Of a DNA stretch of 64,000 bases, positions 21,891-31,931 are shown one piece after another. The DNA comes from Geodermatophilus bullaregiensis (GTDB lineage Bacteria; Actinomycetota; Actinomycetes; Mycobacteriales; Geodermatophilaceae), in NCBI RefSeq assembly GCF_016907675.1, contig NZ_JAFBCJ010000001.1, positions 1,488,001-1,552,000 on the forward strand, given 5' to 3'. Made by a program: the position numbers and the translations under genes. Numbering within the stretch: position 1 is the stretch's first letter; each line of letters starts with the position of its first letter. Below the pieces are notes generated by a model, which saw only the letters and a program-made list of their open reading frames with translations, made no database searches and was not told the DNA's origin.

Positions 21891-23732
21891 TCAGCCCGAG
21901 CAGCTCGGCGTGGTCACCGGGATCGCGTGGTCGCCCGTGGGCGGCGTCAGCGGGGTGTTGGCGCGGAGGTACTCGACCGAGGTGTCCACGTCGACCGGCC
22001 CGGTGACCTGGTCGGTCCCGGTCCGGAAGGCGGTGAACGCGTCACCGCCGCCGGCGAGGAACGAGTTCGCCGCGACCCGGTAGGTGCCGGTCGGGCTCAC
22101 CGGCGTGCCGTCGACGGTGATCGAGCAGTCGAACACCCGGTCACCCTCCGGACGGCTGCGGTCGTACTCGTAGCGGAAGCCGTCCGAGGTCGAGAGCACG
22201 AGGTCGGTGGTGTTGGTCGCACCGCGGAACTGCTGCTCGAGGACGTCGTCGATGGCCGCGCCGGTCAGCGTGAGCGTGTTCACCGTGTTGCTGAACGGCT
22301 GGACGTCGAACAGCTCGCGGAACGTCACCTCACCGGCGGTGATGTCGGTCCGGAGCCCGCCGGGGTTCATGAAGGCGACGACGGGGTCGCCGAGCTCCGG
22401 GCGGGTGCGGGCGACGGCCAGCTGGGCGTTGGCCACGAAGGTGCCGAGCACGGACTCGTCGTTGCGGACCACGGCGGTGCCGTTGCGGGCGCGCAGCAGG
22501 TCGCCGGTGACCGTGCCGACGACCGTGTTGCCCGGTCCCGCGGCGCGGGCGTTCCAGTAGTCGACGATCGACTGCACCCCGGGGTCGGCGGCCTCGCGCG
22601 TCACCGGCACGTTGGTGGCCGCGTACGCGGCGGAACCGCGGTCGACGTCACCGGTGGCCCGGTCGACGGGCAGCCGGATGTCGGTGACCAGGCGGCCGTA
22701 GAAGCCGGCCTGGGTGACCAGCCGCGGGGTGCCGTCGGGGTCGGCCAGCCGGCAGTTGTACGCGTTGTGGGTGTGCGCGCTGACGATCAGGTCGACCGCC
22801 GCTGACGTGCGGGCGTTGATGTCGACGATCGGGCCGGTCAGGCCGGTGCAGTTGTCGGCCGTCGGCGCGGCGTTGGGGTCCGTGACCGTCCCGCCCTCGT
22901 GGACCAGCACGCCGATCGCCTCGATGCCCTGGCGCTGCAGCTCGGGCACCCAGCGGTTGACCGCCTCGGCCTCGTCGGTGAACGTCACGTCGGTGACGCC
23001 GGTCGGCGAGACGATCGTCGGGGTGCTCTCGGTGACCACGCCGATGAGCGCGATCCGCTGGCCGGCCGGGGTCCGGAGGACCTGGTACGGCGGGAGCATC
23101 GGCTCGCCGGTCTCGCGGGAGACGACGTTGGCGGCCAGGTAGGGGAACTCGGCGCCCTCGAAGGCGTGCTCGCCCTCGCCGAAGCAGCCGTCGACGCCCG
23201 GGGTGATGCCCTCGCAGGCCTCGACGTCGTCGGTGTACGTGCCGTCGGTGGCGGCCGAGATGCGCCGCAGCTCCTCCGTGCCCCGGTCGAACTCGTGGTT
23301 CCCCACGGAGGACACGTCCAGCCCCATGGCGTTCAGGGCCTCGATGGTCGGCTCGTCCTTGAAGACGCTGGACTCGAACGGCGAGGCACTGACCAGGTCG
23401 CCGGCGCCGACGAAGAAGGAGTCGGCCGGGCCCTGCGTGGTCTCGCGGAACGTCGTCTCCAGCCGCTGCACGGTGGCGGCGACGTGGGCCGCCCCGCCCA
23501 CCGGGACGATGACGTCGTCGGCGTTGCCGTAGGTCCCGTCCGGGCCGGGCGAGGTCGCCAGCGCCCCGTCCGCGCCGGTCTGCGGCGTGATGCGGCCGTG
23601 GAAGTCGTTCATGGCCAGCAGCTGGACCGTCACGTCCTCGGGCGCGGCCGAGGCCACGGACGGGGCGGCCAGAAGCCCGGCCGAGGTGGCCACCGCGGCG
23701 GCGGCGGCCAGGGTGAGGCGCGTTCTGCGCAA
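21891..23732 (-). CDS. Secreted 5'-nucleotidase / 2',3'-cyclic phosphodiesterase (UshA family)
   Basis: This 613-residue exported metallophosphatase has the signal peptide LRRTRLTLAAAAAVATSAGL and cleavage near SVASA-APE. The metallophosphatase domain carries LLAMNDFHGRI (metal Asp and His), GAGDLVSASPFESS, SVGNHEFDRG (NHEF) and SAHTHNAYNC. The C-terminal nucleotidase domain has VVAFMNPGGLRTDI and LFDVQPFSNTVNTLTLTGA. It probably recovers phosphate and nucleosides from external nucleotides. The likely start is TTG at 23730-23732. It has GGAGGA just upstream and gives a clean signal peptide, whereas upstream in-frame codons would add about 30 non-signal residues. No cell-wall sorting motif is seen. 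Confidence 0.88.
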   Translation of the reverse strand: MRRTRLTLAAAAAVATSAGLLAAPSVASAAPEDVTVQLLAMNDFHGRITPQTGADGALATSPGPDGTYGNADDVIVPVGGAAHVAATVQRLETTFRETTQGPADSFFVGAGDLVSASPFESSVFKDEPTIEALNAMGLDVSSVGNHEFDRGTEELRRISAATDGTYTDDVEACEGITPGVDGCFGEGEHAFEGAEFPYLAANVVSRETGEPMLPPYQVLRTPAGQRIALIGVVTESTPTIVSPTGVTDVTFTDEAEAVNRWVPELQRQGIEAIGVLVHEGGTVTDPNAAPTADNCTGLTGPIVDINARTSAAVDLIVSAHTHNAYNCRLADPDGTPRLVTQAGFYGRLVTDIRLPVDRATGDVDRGSAAYAATNVPVTREAADPGVQSIVDYWNARAAGPGNTVVGTVTGDLLRARNGTAVVRNDESVLGTFVANAQLAVARTRPELGDPVVAFMNPGGLRTDITAGEVTFRELFDVQPFSNTVNTLTLTGAAIDDVLEQQFRGATNTTDLVLSTSDGFRYEYDRSRPEGDRVFDCSITVDGTPVSPTGTYRVAANSFLAGGGDAFTAFRTGTDQVTGPVDVDTSVEYLRANTPLTPPTGDHAIPVTTPSCSG

Positions 23733-23879
23733 GGAGTCCTCCGAGGACGTGCGGGACCTGTCCGCCGGGACCGGCGGTCGTGAGCCGAGCGACGGGTGTG
23801 CCCGGGGAGTGGCTCGTCGCACACGTTAGGTGAGGGACCAGTCCGGCACCAGGTCCGCCCGGTGACGGAGGAGGAACGG

Positions 23880-24950
23880 CTAGGGGACGGCGACCGGCGC
23901 CTGGCCGAGCACCAGGTCGCCGCGCACCGGGTCGGGCGCGTAGAGGACGGCCGACTGCCCGGGAGCCACCCCGCGCTGCGTCGTGGCGAGCGCGAGCACC
24001 AGCCCGCCGTCCGCACCGGCGGTCACCTCGCAGGCGACGGCGGCGGCGTGCGCGCGCAGCTGGACCTCGGCGCGCAGCGGCAGCGCCGGTGCCGCGCCGG
24101 TCCAGGTGGGCGGACCGGTGCGGACGACGTCGACCCCGGTCAGCTCCGCCGTCCCGACCGTCACCGTGCGGGTGACCGGCTCGATCGAGAGCACGAAGCG
24201 CGGCCGCTGGTCGCCCACCGCGAGGCCCAGGCCGCGCCGCTGCCCGACGGTGAAGCCGTGGGTGCCCTCGTGCGTGCCCACGGTGGCGCCCGTGGCGGCG
24301 TCGACCACCGGCCCCGGGCGCGCGCCCAGCCGGCGGGTGAGGAAGCCGCGGGTGTCGCCGTCGGGGATGAAGCAGATGTCGTGCGAGTCGGGCTTGGTGG
24401 CCACCGCGAACCCGCGCTCGGCGGCGATCGCGCGCACCCGCTCCTTGGTCATCGACCCCAGTGGGAACAGCGCCCCGGCCAGCTGGCCGGCGGTGAGGAC
24501 GCCGAGGACGTAGGACTGGTCCTTGGCCGCGTCGACCGACCGGCGCAGCTGCCCGCCGGCCAGCCGCGCGTGGTGCCCGGTGACGACGGCGTCGAAGCCC
24601 AGCGCCAGCGCCCGGTCGAGGACCGCGGTGAACTTGATCCGCTCGTTGCAGCGCAGGCACGGGTTGGGCGTGCGGCCGGCCGCGTACTCGGCCACGAAGT
24701 CGTCGACGACGTCCTCGGTGAACCGCTCGGCGAGGTCCCAGACGTAGAACGGGATGCCGAGCTCGTCGGCGACCCGGCGGGCGTCGTGGGCGTCCTCGAC
24801 GCTGCAGCAGCCGCGGGCACCGCTGCGCAGGGTCTGCCGGTCGGGCGAGAGCGCCAGGTGGACGCCGGTGACGTCGTGCCCGGCGTCGACCGCCAGCGCC
24901 GCGGCCACCGCCGAGTCCACTCCCCCGCTCATCGCGGCCAGCAGCCTCAT
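23880..24950 (-). CDS. mnmA: tRNA-specific 2-thiouridylase
   Basis: This enzyme (trmU) activates U34 of tRNA Lys/Glu/Gln with ATP and inserts sulfur. The protein is 356 residues. The PP-loop is [20 protein letters not shown]. The catalytic Cys pair lies in [13 protein letters not shown] and [12 protein letters not shown]. Further motifs are [18 protein letters not shown] and [13 protein letters not shown]. The ATG start (24948-24950) overlaps the iscS stop by 4 nt. The sulfur donor desulfurase is therefore made from the same transcript, as in mycobacteria. Confidence 0.95.
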   Translation of the reverse strand: MRLLAAMSGGVDSAVAAALAVDAGHDVTGVHLALSPDRQTLRSGARGCCSVEDAHDARRVADELGIPFYVWDLAERFTEDVVDDFVAEYAAGRTPNPCLRCNERIKFTAVLDRALALGFDAVVTGHHARLAGGQLRRSVDAAKDQSYVLGVLTAGQLAGALFPLGSMTKERVRAIAAERGFAVATKPDSHDICFIPDGDTRGFLTRRLGARPGPVVDAATGATVGTHEGTHGFTVGQRRGLGLAVGDQRPRFVLSIEPVTRTVTVGTAELTGVDVVRTGPPTWTGAAPALPLRAEVQLRAHAAAVACEVTAGADGGLVLALATTQRGVAPGQSAVLYAPDPVRGDLVLGQAPVAVP

Positions 24951-26137
24951 CGGCGCCCCAGCCCGGCGCGGCGGGCCCGCTCCACGACCGGGCCGATCAC
25001 GGCCAGCAGCGCGTCGACGTCGGCGCCGGTGCTCGTCGAGCCCAGGCTGAAGCGCAGCGAGCTGCGCGCCCGGGCGGTGTCGGCGCCCACGGCGGTGAGC
25101 ACGTGGCTGGGGCGAGCCACCCCGGCGCTGCAGGCCGAGCCGGTCGAGCACTCGATGCCGCGGGCGTCGAGCAGCATGAGCAGCGCGTCGCCCTCGGCGC
25201 CGGGGAAGGACAGATGGGCGTTGCCGGGCAGCCGGCCGGGGCCACCGGCGACGACGTCGCCCAGCGGGGGGCCGTTGAGCTGGGCGTCGGGCACCTGCTC
25301 GAGCACTCCGGCGACCAGCCGGTCGCGCAGTGCGGCCAGCCGGACGGCCTGCTCGCCACGCCCGGCGACGGCGGCACCGGCCGCGACCGCCAGGCCCACG
25401 ATGGCCGGCACGTCGAGGGTGCCGGAGCGGACGTCGCGCTCCTGCCCGCCGCCGTGCAGCAGCGGCGTGCACTCCGCGTTCCGCCGCAGCAGCAGCGCGC
25501 CCGCGCCCATGGGACCGCCGAGCTTGTGCCCGGTCATGGTCAGCGCGTCGACGCCGCTGGCGGCGAAGTCCACCGGCACCTGGCCGACGGCCTGCACGGC
25601 GTCGGTGTGCAGCGGCACGCCGACGGCGTGGGCCACCTCCGCCAGCGCCGCGACGTCGCTGACCGTGCCGATCTCGTTGTTGGCCCACATGACGCTGGCC
25701 ACCGCGACGTCGGACCCGTCGCCGAGCGCGTCGGCCAGTGCCGCCGGGGTGATCCGGCCGGTGGTCTCCGGCCGCAGCCAGGTCACCTCCGCACCCTCGT
25801 GCTCGGCCAGCCACTGGGCGCTGTCGAGGACGGCGTGGTGCTCGGCAGGGCTGACGACGAGCCGCCGCCGGCGCGGGTCGGCCTCCCGCCGGGCCCAGTA
25901 CAGGCCCTTGACCGCGAGGTTGTCGCTCTCGGTGCCGCCACCGGTGAACAGGACCTCCGACGGTCGGGCGCCCAGCGCCTCGGCCAGCCGCTCGCGGGCC
26001 TGCTCGGCCGACCGGCGCGCGGCGCGGCCGCCGGCGTGCAGCGACGAGGCGTTGCCGACCCGGCCCATCTGCTCGGTCATGGCGGCCAGGGCCTCGGGCA
26101 GCACCGGCGTGGTGGCCGCGTGGTCGAGGTACGTCAC
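24947..26137 (-). CDS. iscS: Cysteine desulfurase
   Basis: This PLP enzyme of 396 residues releases sulfur from cysteine as a persulfide. It starts [23 protein letters not shown]-binding motifs are [14 protein letters not shown] and [11 protein letters not shown], and the PLP Lys is in [18 protein letters not shown]. The persulfide Cys is in [23 protein letters not shown] 26135-26137 has GAGGAG upstream. It overlaps mnmA by 4 nt, which suggests the main task is tRNA thiolation rather than bulk Fe-S assembly; no isc or suf scaffold genes are adjacent. Confidence 0.94.
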   Translation of the reverse strand: MTYLDHAATTPVLPEALAAMTEQMGRVGNASSLHAGGRAARRSAEQARERLAEALGARPSEVLFTGGGTESDNLAVKGLYWARREADPRRRRLVVSPAEHHAVLDSAQWLAEHEGAEVTWLRPETTGRITPAALADALGDGSDVAVASVMWANNEIGTVSDVAALAEVAHAVGVPLHTDAVQAVGQVPVDFAASGVDALTMTGHKLGGPMGAGALLLRRNAECTPLLHGGGQERDVRSGTLDVPAIVGLAVAAGAAVAGRGEQAVRLAALRDRLVAGVLEQVPDAQLNGPPLGDVVAGGPGRLPGNAHLSFPGAEGDALLMLLDARGIECSTGSACSAGVARPSHVLTAVGADTARARSSLRFSLGSTSTGADVDALLAVIGPVVERARRAGLGRR

Positions 26138-26542
26138 CTGCTCTCCTCACCACCGCTCACCGGGCCGCGCCCCGGACGGTCTCCCCTGGATGACCGCCCG
26201 GTCACCGAGGCCAGGGTAGTCGCGCGGGACGACCGGCCGGTCGGGACCGCCGGGGGCCGGCGGGCACGGTCGCGAACGCCGCGGGGAGGCCGCGGCGTCG
26301 GCCGTTGACACCTCCCCGGGCACCCACCACCGTGGACCCGACCCCGGACCGGCGAGACGGGACGCGGGGGCCGGAGCGCCGGGCGCGGGAGGCGACCGGA
26401 CGGCCGGGGTCGGGAGAGGCCGTGTGCCGGGGCGCCGTCCCGGCGACGGGGACGCGACCGCTCGGTGGGCACCCCGCGGCGTGGTGCCCGGTCAGGGCGG
26501 CGGACCGCCGCTCACGGGTCACTCGGAGCGGAGCCGGAAGCG
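26138..26542. other. 405-bp divergent intergenic region
   Basis: No convincing gene is visible. It holds a 9-bp perfect hairpin (26276-26284 with 26290-26298, 5-nt loop) and a two-box promoter pointing right. From that promoter to the ATG at 26543 leaves about 200 nt of untranslated leader, long for this genome. No recognised riboswitch pattern was found. Confidence 0.5.
26305..26333 (+). promoter_or_regulatory. Candidate promoter for the FHA-flavoprotein gene
   Basis: A consensus -35 TTGACA (26305-26310), a 17-nt spacer and CACCGT (26328-26333) have the same layout as the ilv promoter at 2878-2906 (TTGACG-17-CACAGT). Transcription would begin near 26340. Confidence 0.5.
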
Positions 26543-28525
26543 ATGATCACCGCACTCGTCGGAGTCCAGGGACGGCTGGAGGGGCAGCGGTTCCCGCTCG
26601 GCCGCACCGCCGTGACGCTGGGCCGGGGCGACACCAACGACGTCGTCCTCGCCAGCCGCTTCGCCTCGCGGGTGCACGCCGAGGTGCGCCGCGAGGGTGA
26701 GGGGTTCGCCCTCCACGACCTCGACAGCGACAACGGGACCTGGGTCAACGGCGCCCAGGTCTCCGTCCACCCGCTCGAGCCGGGCGACGAGATCCGCATC
26801 GGCGACGAGGTCTTCCGCTTCGAGAGCTGGGAGTCGGCCACCATCGCCGGCCCGGTCGACCACCTCGCCGCCGGGTCACCGGACGTCCTGCGGGTCACCA
26901 TCACCGGCGGCGGGCCGGTCGGCCTGACCCTGGCCCTGCTGCTGGACCACCTGATGGGGCCGCGGGTGGCGGTCCGGGTCCACGACCGCCGGTGGATGCG
27001 GGTCGGCGACCACCTGGAGTGGACGACCTACGAGAAGGGCAACGTCCGCCGCGAGCAGGTCGTCACCCTGCAGAGCCGCCAGTACCTGCGGCTGCCGCCG
27101 CACGTGCAGGAGCGGCTGTTCGCCGCTGCCGAGGACTGGTCGCAGATGTGGCCGCTCGGCCCGGACTCCGTCGAGGGCGCCGCGCCGCGCAACACCCCGG
27201 TCCGGTTCATCGAGGACAAGCTGCTCGAGCTGGCCAACGAGCGGTCCGAGCGGATCACGCTCGTCCCGGAGCTGTTCGACGCCGCCGAGGCCCGCGACGA
27301 CCTGGTGCAGCAGCACGTGCTGGCCATCTGCGAGGGCGGCCGCTCGCGCACCCGCGACCACTTCGCCGACCGGTTCGGGACACCGGACACCTCGATGTAC
27401 TCGGTGGACGGCGAGCACGTGCAGGACATGGTCCTCGGCCTGCGGGTGGCCTCCCAGCTGCCCGACCCGACCGCCGTGCTGCTGACCGTGTCGCAGAACC
27501 GGTTCCTGCTCAACTCGCTGCGCGGCGAGGGCTTCCTCAACATGCGGCTGACCGACCAGGAGGCGCAGGAGGCCGTGGGGATCAACCCCGTGCGGCAGGT
27601 GTTCTCCCCCTGCATCCAGTCCGCGCCCTGCGTCCTGGAGCGGCAGCCGGACGGCGAGTACGTGTGCGAGACCCACCGCACGTTCTTCCTGCCGGCGCTG
27701 CTCAAGGGCTCGGCGCTGTGGACGCGGGTGCAGGAGGGGCTGCGGCTCTTCGGCGTCCCCGAGGACCGGCTGACCGCCGTGACCGGGTTCCGGCTGGACA
27801 TGGTCCAGCGGCCCCGGTTCACCGCGCAGCTGTACCCGCCGACCCGCACGACCCCGGGGACCTTCGCCTTCCTGCTCGGCGACGCGGGCAACGCCATCCA
27901 CTTCTGGCCCGGCCGCGGCCTCAACAGCGGCCTGGCCTCGGCGATCTCCCTGGCGCGCAACCTGGCCACGGCCTGGCGCGGGATGCCGCTGCGCGACGCG
28001 GACCTCGTCCGCCACGAGGCGGTCATGGCGATGCTGCAGTACCGGCACAAGACACGCGCCTGGCGGCAGATGGTGACCGTCGACGCCACCGGCCGGCCGC
28101 GGACGATCAAGGGCCAGCTCGCCCAGGGCATCGCGGAGGGCGACCAGGGCGCCTTCGACCGGGCCGCCGACCTCGAGGTCCTGATGGAGCGGCTGCGGCG
28201 CAACCGGACCCGGCTGGAGTCCCGCCTGGCCGGGCTGCCCGACGACGCGGCGCTGCGCGCCCAGCTGGAGCCGCTCGCCGGCCCCACGCTGCACACGATG
28301 GTCGCCGGCGGCGCCTGGGACACCGGGAACGTCGGCGGCGAGGAGGTCGACGTCGGCTGGCTGCTCCCCGAGCCGGCGACCGTCCCGGCACCGGCGCCCT
28401 CGGCCGCCGAGCTCCGGGCCACCCGGCGCGTGAGCGCCGACCGGCTCGCGGCCGCCCCGGTGCCCGCGCCCCGTGAGGCCGCACACCGGGACCCGGCGCC
28501 TCCCGCACCGGGCCCCCGGGCCTGA
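26543..28525 (+). CDS. FHA domain fused to FAD-dependent monooxygenase-like protein
   Basis: Protein of 660 residues with an uncommon fusion. Residues 1-95 are an FHA phosphothreonine-binding domain with the key residues present: Arg28 in TLGRGDTND, Ser42-Arg43 and His45 in ASRVHAEV, and Asn64-Gly65-Thr66 in SDNGTWVNG. Residues of about 115-480 look like a class A flavin monooxygenase: GGGPVGL (122-128) for FAD ADP, ICEGGRSRTR resembling the DG motif, and FLLGDAGNAIHFWPGRGLNSG (about 444-463) as the GD motif. The tail is Pro/Ala-rich. Substrate is unknown. FHA domains bind phosphothreonine proteins, so recruitment by Ser/Thr kinase signalling is plausible, and one kinase gene is 3.4 kb away. 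The ATG at 26543 is preceded by GGAG and GGAA; the frame is open 26 codons further up without a good start. Confidence 0.85.
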   Translation: MITALVGVQGRLEGQRFPLGRTAVTLGRGDTNDVVLASRFASRVHAEVRREGEGFALHDLDSDNGTWVNGAQVSVHPLEPGDEIRIGDEVFRFESWESATIAGPVDHLAAGSPDVLRVTITGGGPVGLTLALLLDHLMGPRVAVRVHDRRWMRVGDHLEWTTYEKGNVRREQVVTLQSRQYLRLPPHVQERLFAAAEDWSQMWPLGPDSVEGAAPRNTPVRFIEDKLLELANERSERITLVPELFDAAEARDDLVQQHVLAICEGGRSRTRDHFADRFGTPDTSMYSVDGEHVQDMVLGLRVASQLPDPTAVLLTVSQNRFLLNSLRGEGFLNMRLTDQEAQEAVGINPVRQVFSPCIQSAPCVLERQPDGEYVCETHRTFFLPALLKGSALWTRVQEGLRLFGVPEDRLTAVTGFRLDMVQRPRFTAQLYPPTRTTPGTFAFLLGDAGNAIHFWPGRGLNSGLASAISLARNLATAWRGMPLRDADLVRHEAVMAMLQYRHKTRAWRQMVTVDATGRPRTIKGQLAQGIAEGDQGAFDRAADLEVLMERLRRNRTRLESRLAGLPDDAALRAQLEPLAGPTLHTMVAGGAWDTGNVGGEEVDVGWLLPEPATVPAPAPSAAELRATRRVSADRLAAAPVPAPREAAHRDPAPPAPGPRA

Positions 28526-28545
28526 GACCGGCCCCGGGGACGCAG

Positions 28546-28580
28546 CAGGCGCCGGCCCCACGGACGGGGACCGGCGCCTG
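28546..28580 (+). terminator. Terminator hairpin after FHA-flavoprotein gene
   Basis: A 14-bp stem (28546-28559 with 28566-28580, one bulged A at 28570) with a 6-nt loop starts 21 nt after the stop codon. It is GC-rich with no U tract. Confidence 0.65.
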
Positions 28581-28596
28581 ACGTGCCGTGTGGAAC

Positions 28597-28703
28597 GGCC
28601 CCCTGCAGGGGCCCACCCCGAGCGGAGCGAGGGGTGGGGGCGGGGACGGCCCCCTCGCAGGGCCCCGCTGCGAGCCTGCGAGCAGTGGGGGGCGAGGGGG
28701 TCC
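28597..28703 (-). repeat. Gene-tail palindromic repeat, copy b (double, after etfA stop)
   Basis: Two tandem units of the gene-tail palindrome lie at about 28597-28646 (core GAGCGGAGCGAG) and 28648-28703 (core GAGCCTGCGAG, outer arms GGCCCCCTCGC and GCGAGGGGGTCC). They begin directly after the etfA stop on the minus strand and fill the gap to the opposing FHA-flavoprotein gene. Confidence 0.62.
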
Positions 28704-28704
28704 T

Positions 28705-29667
28705 CTACTTGCGGGCGGCGATCTGCTCGGTGGCGGCGGGGACGACCTGGAACAGGTCCCCGACGACGCCGAAGTCGGCCAGCTCGAAGATCGGGGCCTC
28801 CGGGTCCTTGTTGACGGCCACGATGGTCTTGGACGTCTGCATGCCGGCGCGGTGCTGGATGGCACCGGAGATGCCGACGGCGATGTAGAGCTGCGGCGAG
28901 ACGGTCTTGCCGGTCTGCCCGACCTGGAAGCTGTGCGGGTAGAAGCCGGAGTCGACCGCGGCGCGCGAGGCGCCGACGGCGGCACCGAGCGAGTCGGCCA
29001 GGCCCTCGATGATCGAGAAGTTCTCCGCACTCGCCACCCCGCGACCGCCGGAGACGACGATCGCCGCCTCGGTGAGCTCGGGCCGGTTGCTCTTCATCTC
29101 GACGACCTTGTCCACGACCCGGGTCTGCCTGGCCTGCTCGGAGATCGAGACCTGCACCGGGACCTCCTCGCCGGCGGCGGGGGCCGGCTCGGGGGCGACC
29201 GAGTTGCCGCGCAGCGTGTAGATCGGCGTGCCGGTCGTCACCTTCGAGTGCACGATCTGCGCTCCGGCGAAGACGACCTGGGTGGCGGTGCCGTCGGCGG
29301 CGATCTCGGTGACGTCGGTGAGGAAGCCGCTGCCGGTCTTCAGCGCCAGCCGGCCGGCGACCTCCCGGCCCTCCGGGGAGGAGGGGATGACGACGGCGGC
29401 CGGCGACACCTGCGCCACCAGCTGCGCGAGCACCTCGGCCTTCGGCGCGACCAGGTACTCGTCGATCTCGGGGGACTCGGCGACGTAGACCTTCGCCGCG
29501 CCGTACTCGGCGAGCCGCTCGCGGGCGCCGGCGGCGACGCCGGGGCCGCCGGCGACGACCGCCGAGACCTCACCGAGGACACGCGCGGCGGTGAGCGCCT
29601 CGAGCGTGGTCTTGCGGACGGTGCCGTCGGCCGGGTTCAGCTCGACCAGGACCAGGACCTCTGCCAT
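28705..29667 (-). CDS. etfA: Electron transfer flavoprotein alpha subunit
   Basis: This is the 320-residue alpha subunit (FixB) of the FAD heterodimer. It takes electrons from acyl-CoA dehydrogenases and passes them to ETF-quinone oxidoreductase. It begins [20 protein letters not shown]. The C-terminal FAD-binding region has [48 protein letters not shown] and [19 protein letters not shown]. All are typical and complete. The ATG (29665-29667) follows the etfB stop by 38 nt, so it is co-transcribed with etfB. Confidence 0.96.
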   Translation of the reverse strand: MAEVLVLVELNPADGTVRKTTLEALTAARVLGEVSAVVAGGPGVAAGARERLAEYGAAKVYVAESPEIDEYLVAPKAEVLAQLVAQVSPAAVVIPSSPEGREVAGRLALKTGSGFLTDVTEIAADGTATQVVFAGAQIVHSKVTTGTPIYTLRGNSVAPEPAPAAGEEVPVQVSISEQARQTRVVDKVVEMKSNRPELTEAAIVVSGGRGVASAENFSIIEGLADSLGAAVGASRAAVDSGFYPHSFQVGQTGKTVSPQLYIAVGISGAIQHRAGMQTSKTIVAVNKDPEAPIFELADFGVVGDLFQVVPAATEQIAARK

Positions 29668-29705
29668 GGCTGTTCAGTCTCCTCTTCGCTGCGATCCGGG
29701 CCGGG

Positions 29706-30485
29706 TCAGACGAGCTTCTGCTCGGCCAGGAAGCCCACGAGCTTCTCCGCGCCGTCGCCCTCGTCGGTGACCTTCACGCCCTCGCCCTTGGGCGGGCGGC
29801 CGGCGAAGTCGACGACCGCGCTGGTGGCGGTGGCCAGGCCCACGGTGGAGGGGTCGACGCCCAGGTCGGCCAGCGACTTGGTCTCGACCGGCTTCTTCTT
29901 GGCGGCCATGATCCCCTTGAACGAGGGGTAGCGCGGCTCGTTGATGGTGTCCCAGGTGGACACGATGGCCGGCAGCTGCGCCTCCAGCGCCCAGAAACCG
30001 CCGTCGGTCTGCCGCTCGACCTTGACCGTGGAGCCCTCGACGGTGAGCTTCTGGGCGCCCGACAGCTGCGGGATGCCCAGCCGCTCGGCCAGCAGCGCCG
30101 GCATGACGGCGACCTGGCCGTCGGTCGACGTCGCACCCATGAGGATCAGGTCGTAGTCCAGCTGCTGCAGCGCCGCGGCCAGGACCCCGGAGGTCTGGAT
30201 GGCGCACGAGCCGTGGATGGCGTCGTCGGTCACGTGCACGGCCTTGTCCGCGCCCATCGACAGCGCCTTGCGGATGGCGTCGGTGGCGCTGGCCGGGCCG
30301 ACGGTCAGGATGGTGACCTCACCGCCCTGCGCCTGCTTGACCTGCAGGGCCTCCTCGATCGCGTACTCGTCGATCTCGTTGATGACGTTGTCCGCGGTGG
30401 CGCGGGCGACGGTGTTGTCCGACGGGTCCAGCGAGCGCTGGGTGCCGGAGTCGGGGACCTGCTTGACCAGAACGACGATGTTCAT
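29706..30485 (-). CDS. etfB: Electron transfer flavoprotein beta subunit
   Basis: This is the 259-residue beta subunit (FixA), which binds AMP and contacts the dehydrogenase partners. Typical parts are MNIVVLVKQVPDSG, INEIDEYAIEEALQVKQAQGG, the nucleotide-contact segment LSMGADKAVHV, and DYDLILMGATSTDGQVAVMPALLAE. The ATG (30483-30485) has GGAGG upstream. etfB-etfA corresponds in order to the fixA-fixB pair near iscS in mycobacteria. Confidence 0.96.
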   Translation of the reverse strand: MNIVVLVKQVPDSGTQRSLDPSDNTVARATADNVINEIDEYAIEEALQVKQAQGGEVTILTVGPASATDAIRKALSMGADKAVHVTDDAIHGSCAIQTSGVLAAALQQLDYDLILMGATSTDGQVAVMPALLAERLGIPQLSGAQKLTVEGSTVKVERQTDGGFWALEAQLPAIVSTWDTINEPRYPSFKGIMAAKKKPVETKSLADLGVDPSTVGLATATSAVVDFAGRPPKGEGVKVTDEGDGAEKLVGFLAEQKLV

Positions 30486-30602
30486 CGCCAGACCTACCTC
30501 CGCGATCGGTCATGGGGGACGCGGGCCGCGGCCCGCCTGGCTCCGATAGTGGAGGTTACTGCGGGGTAACGGGGCGGCGTGCCCGGGCCCGGGTGACGAC
30601 GG

Positions 30603-31715
30603 TCACGCCGTCCACCGGCCGGTCGCGGTGAACTCCTCCAGGACCGCCGTGTGCGGCGCGAGGTCCAGCCCCTGACCGGCCACCCAGTCGTCGGAGTAGA
30701 GCGTGCGCCCGTAGCGCTCGCCGCCGTCGCAGAGCAGCGTGACGACGCTCCCGGTGCGGCCCGCGGCGAGCATCTCGGCGACCAGCCGGAACGCCCCCCA
30801 CAGGTTGGTGCCGGTCGAGCCGCCGGCCCGTCGCCCGGTCACCCGCTCGAGGTGGCGGGTCGCGGCCAGGGAGGCGGCGTCGGGCACGCGGATCATCCGG
30901 TCGACCACCGAGGGCAGGAACGAGGGCTCCACGCGCGGCCGGCCGATCCCCTCGATGCGCGAGGGCATGCCCGTGGCCCAGGCCGGCTCGTCCTCCACCC
31001 AGCCGGGGAAGAACGCCGAGTTCTCCGGGTCCACGACGGCCAGCCGGGTGGGGTGCCGCCGGTAGCGCAGGTAGCGGCCGAAGGTCGCGCTGGTGCCGCC
31101 GGTGCCCGCCCCGACGACGACCCACTCCGGCACCGGGTGGCGCTCGAGCGCGAGCTGCTCGAAGACCGACTCGGCGATGGTGTTGTTGCCGCGCCAGTCG
31201 GTGGCCCGCTCGGCGTGGGTGAACTGGTCGAGGTAGTGCCCGCCGCACTCGGCGGCCAGCCGGCGGGCCTCCTCGTACACCTCCGGCGCCCGCTGCACGT
31301 AGTGGCAGCGCCCGCCGTGCCGCTCGATCAGCGCGATCTTCTCCCGGCTGGTCGAGGCGGGCACCACCGCGACGAACGGCAGGCCGAGCATCCGCGCGAA
31401 GTACGCCTCGCTGACCGCCGTCGACCCGCTGGAGGCCTCGACCACGGTGCTGCCCTCGGTGATCCAGCCCGAGCACAGCGCGTGCAGGAACAGCGAGCGG
31501 GCCAGCCGGTGCTTGAGGCTGCCGGTCGGGTGGGTCGACTCGTCCTTGAGGTAGAGGTCGACGCCCCACTCCGGCGGCAGCGGGTACACGAGCAGGTGGG
31601 TGTCGGCGCTGCGCCGGGCGTCGGCCTCGACGGCGGCCACCGCGCGGTCCACCCACGCCCGACCGGCGGGGTCGGAGCGGTCGACGTCGATGGGGTCGGG
31701 CCCGGCGCTGCTCAC
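30603..31715 (-). CDS. PLP-dependent cysteine synthase-family enzyme (Cds1-like)
   Basis: This 370-residue fold-type II PLP enzyme has the PLP Lys in [19 protein letters not shown], the substrate loop in [20 protein letters not shown] and the phosphate-binding Gly loop [19 protein letters not shown]. It ends with ATGRWTA. The PTGSLKHR and ASSGSTA versions resemble Cds1 of mycobacteria (L-cysteine desulfhydrase, Rv3684 from memory) more than CysK, where SGNTG is expected. Hydrogen-sulfide release from cysteine is therefore the best guess, though a synthase cannot be excluded. I prefer the GTG at 31713-31715, which has GAGGA eight nt upstream, over the codon at 31769. Confidence 0.83.
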   Translation of the reverse strand: MSSAGPDPIDVDRSDPAGRAWVDRAVAAVEADARRSADTHLLVYPLPPEWGVDLYLKDESTHPTGSLKHRLARSLFLHALCSGWITEGSTVVEASSGSTAVSEAYFARMLGLPFVAVVPASTSREKIALIERHGGRCHYVQRAPEVYEEARRLAAECGGHYLDQFTHAERATDWRGNNTIAESVFEQLALERHPVPEWVVVGAGTGGTSATFGRYLRYRRHPTRLAVVDPENSAFFPGWVEDEPAWATGMPSRIEGIGRPRVEPSFLPSVVDRMIRVPDAASLAATRHLERVTGRRAGGSTGTNLWGAFRLVAEMLAAGRTGSVVTLLCDGGERYGRTLYSDDWVAGQGLDLAPHTAVLEEFTATGRWTA

Positions 31716-31931
31716 CGCGCCATCCTCGTGCACGAACCGCCGCGGGCCGGCGTCACGCAGCGTCGCCACGGAACTGCGTCGCGGCGGGACGCGGCGGGCG
31801 GGGAGCCCGGCCGGCGGGTGCCCGGGTCACGGCCGGTCCGCGCGCACGCCGGTCTCCCTACGCTCCGCGCCGCCACCAGCGCCTGCCCGGCCGGCCCGCG
31901 GCACCGGGCCGGCCAGCCGAGGAGCACGCCC

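Noticed and set aside
30651-31931. Open frame upstream and in phase with the Ser/Thr kinase that would lengthen it by over 400 residues
   Set aside because: It runs antisense through the cysteine-synthase-family gene, has no family resemblance, and the ATG at 31932 has a good ribosome site and matches kinase N-termini. High GC keeps such frames open.
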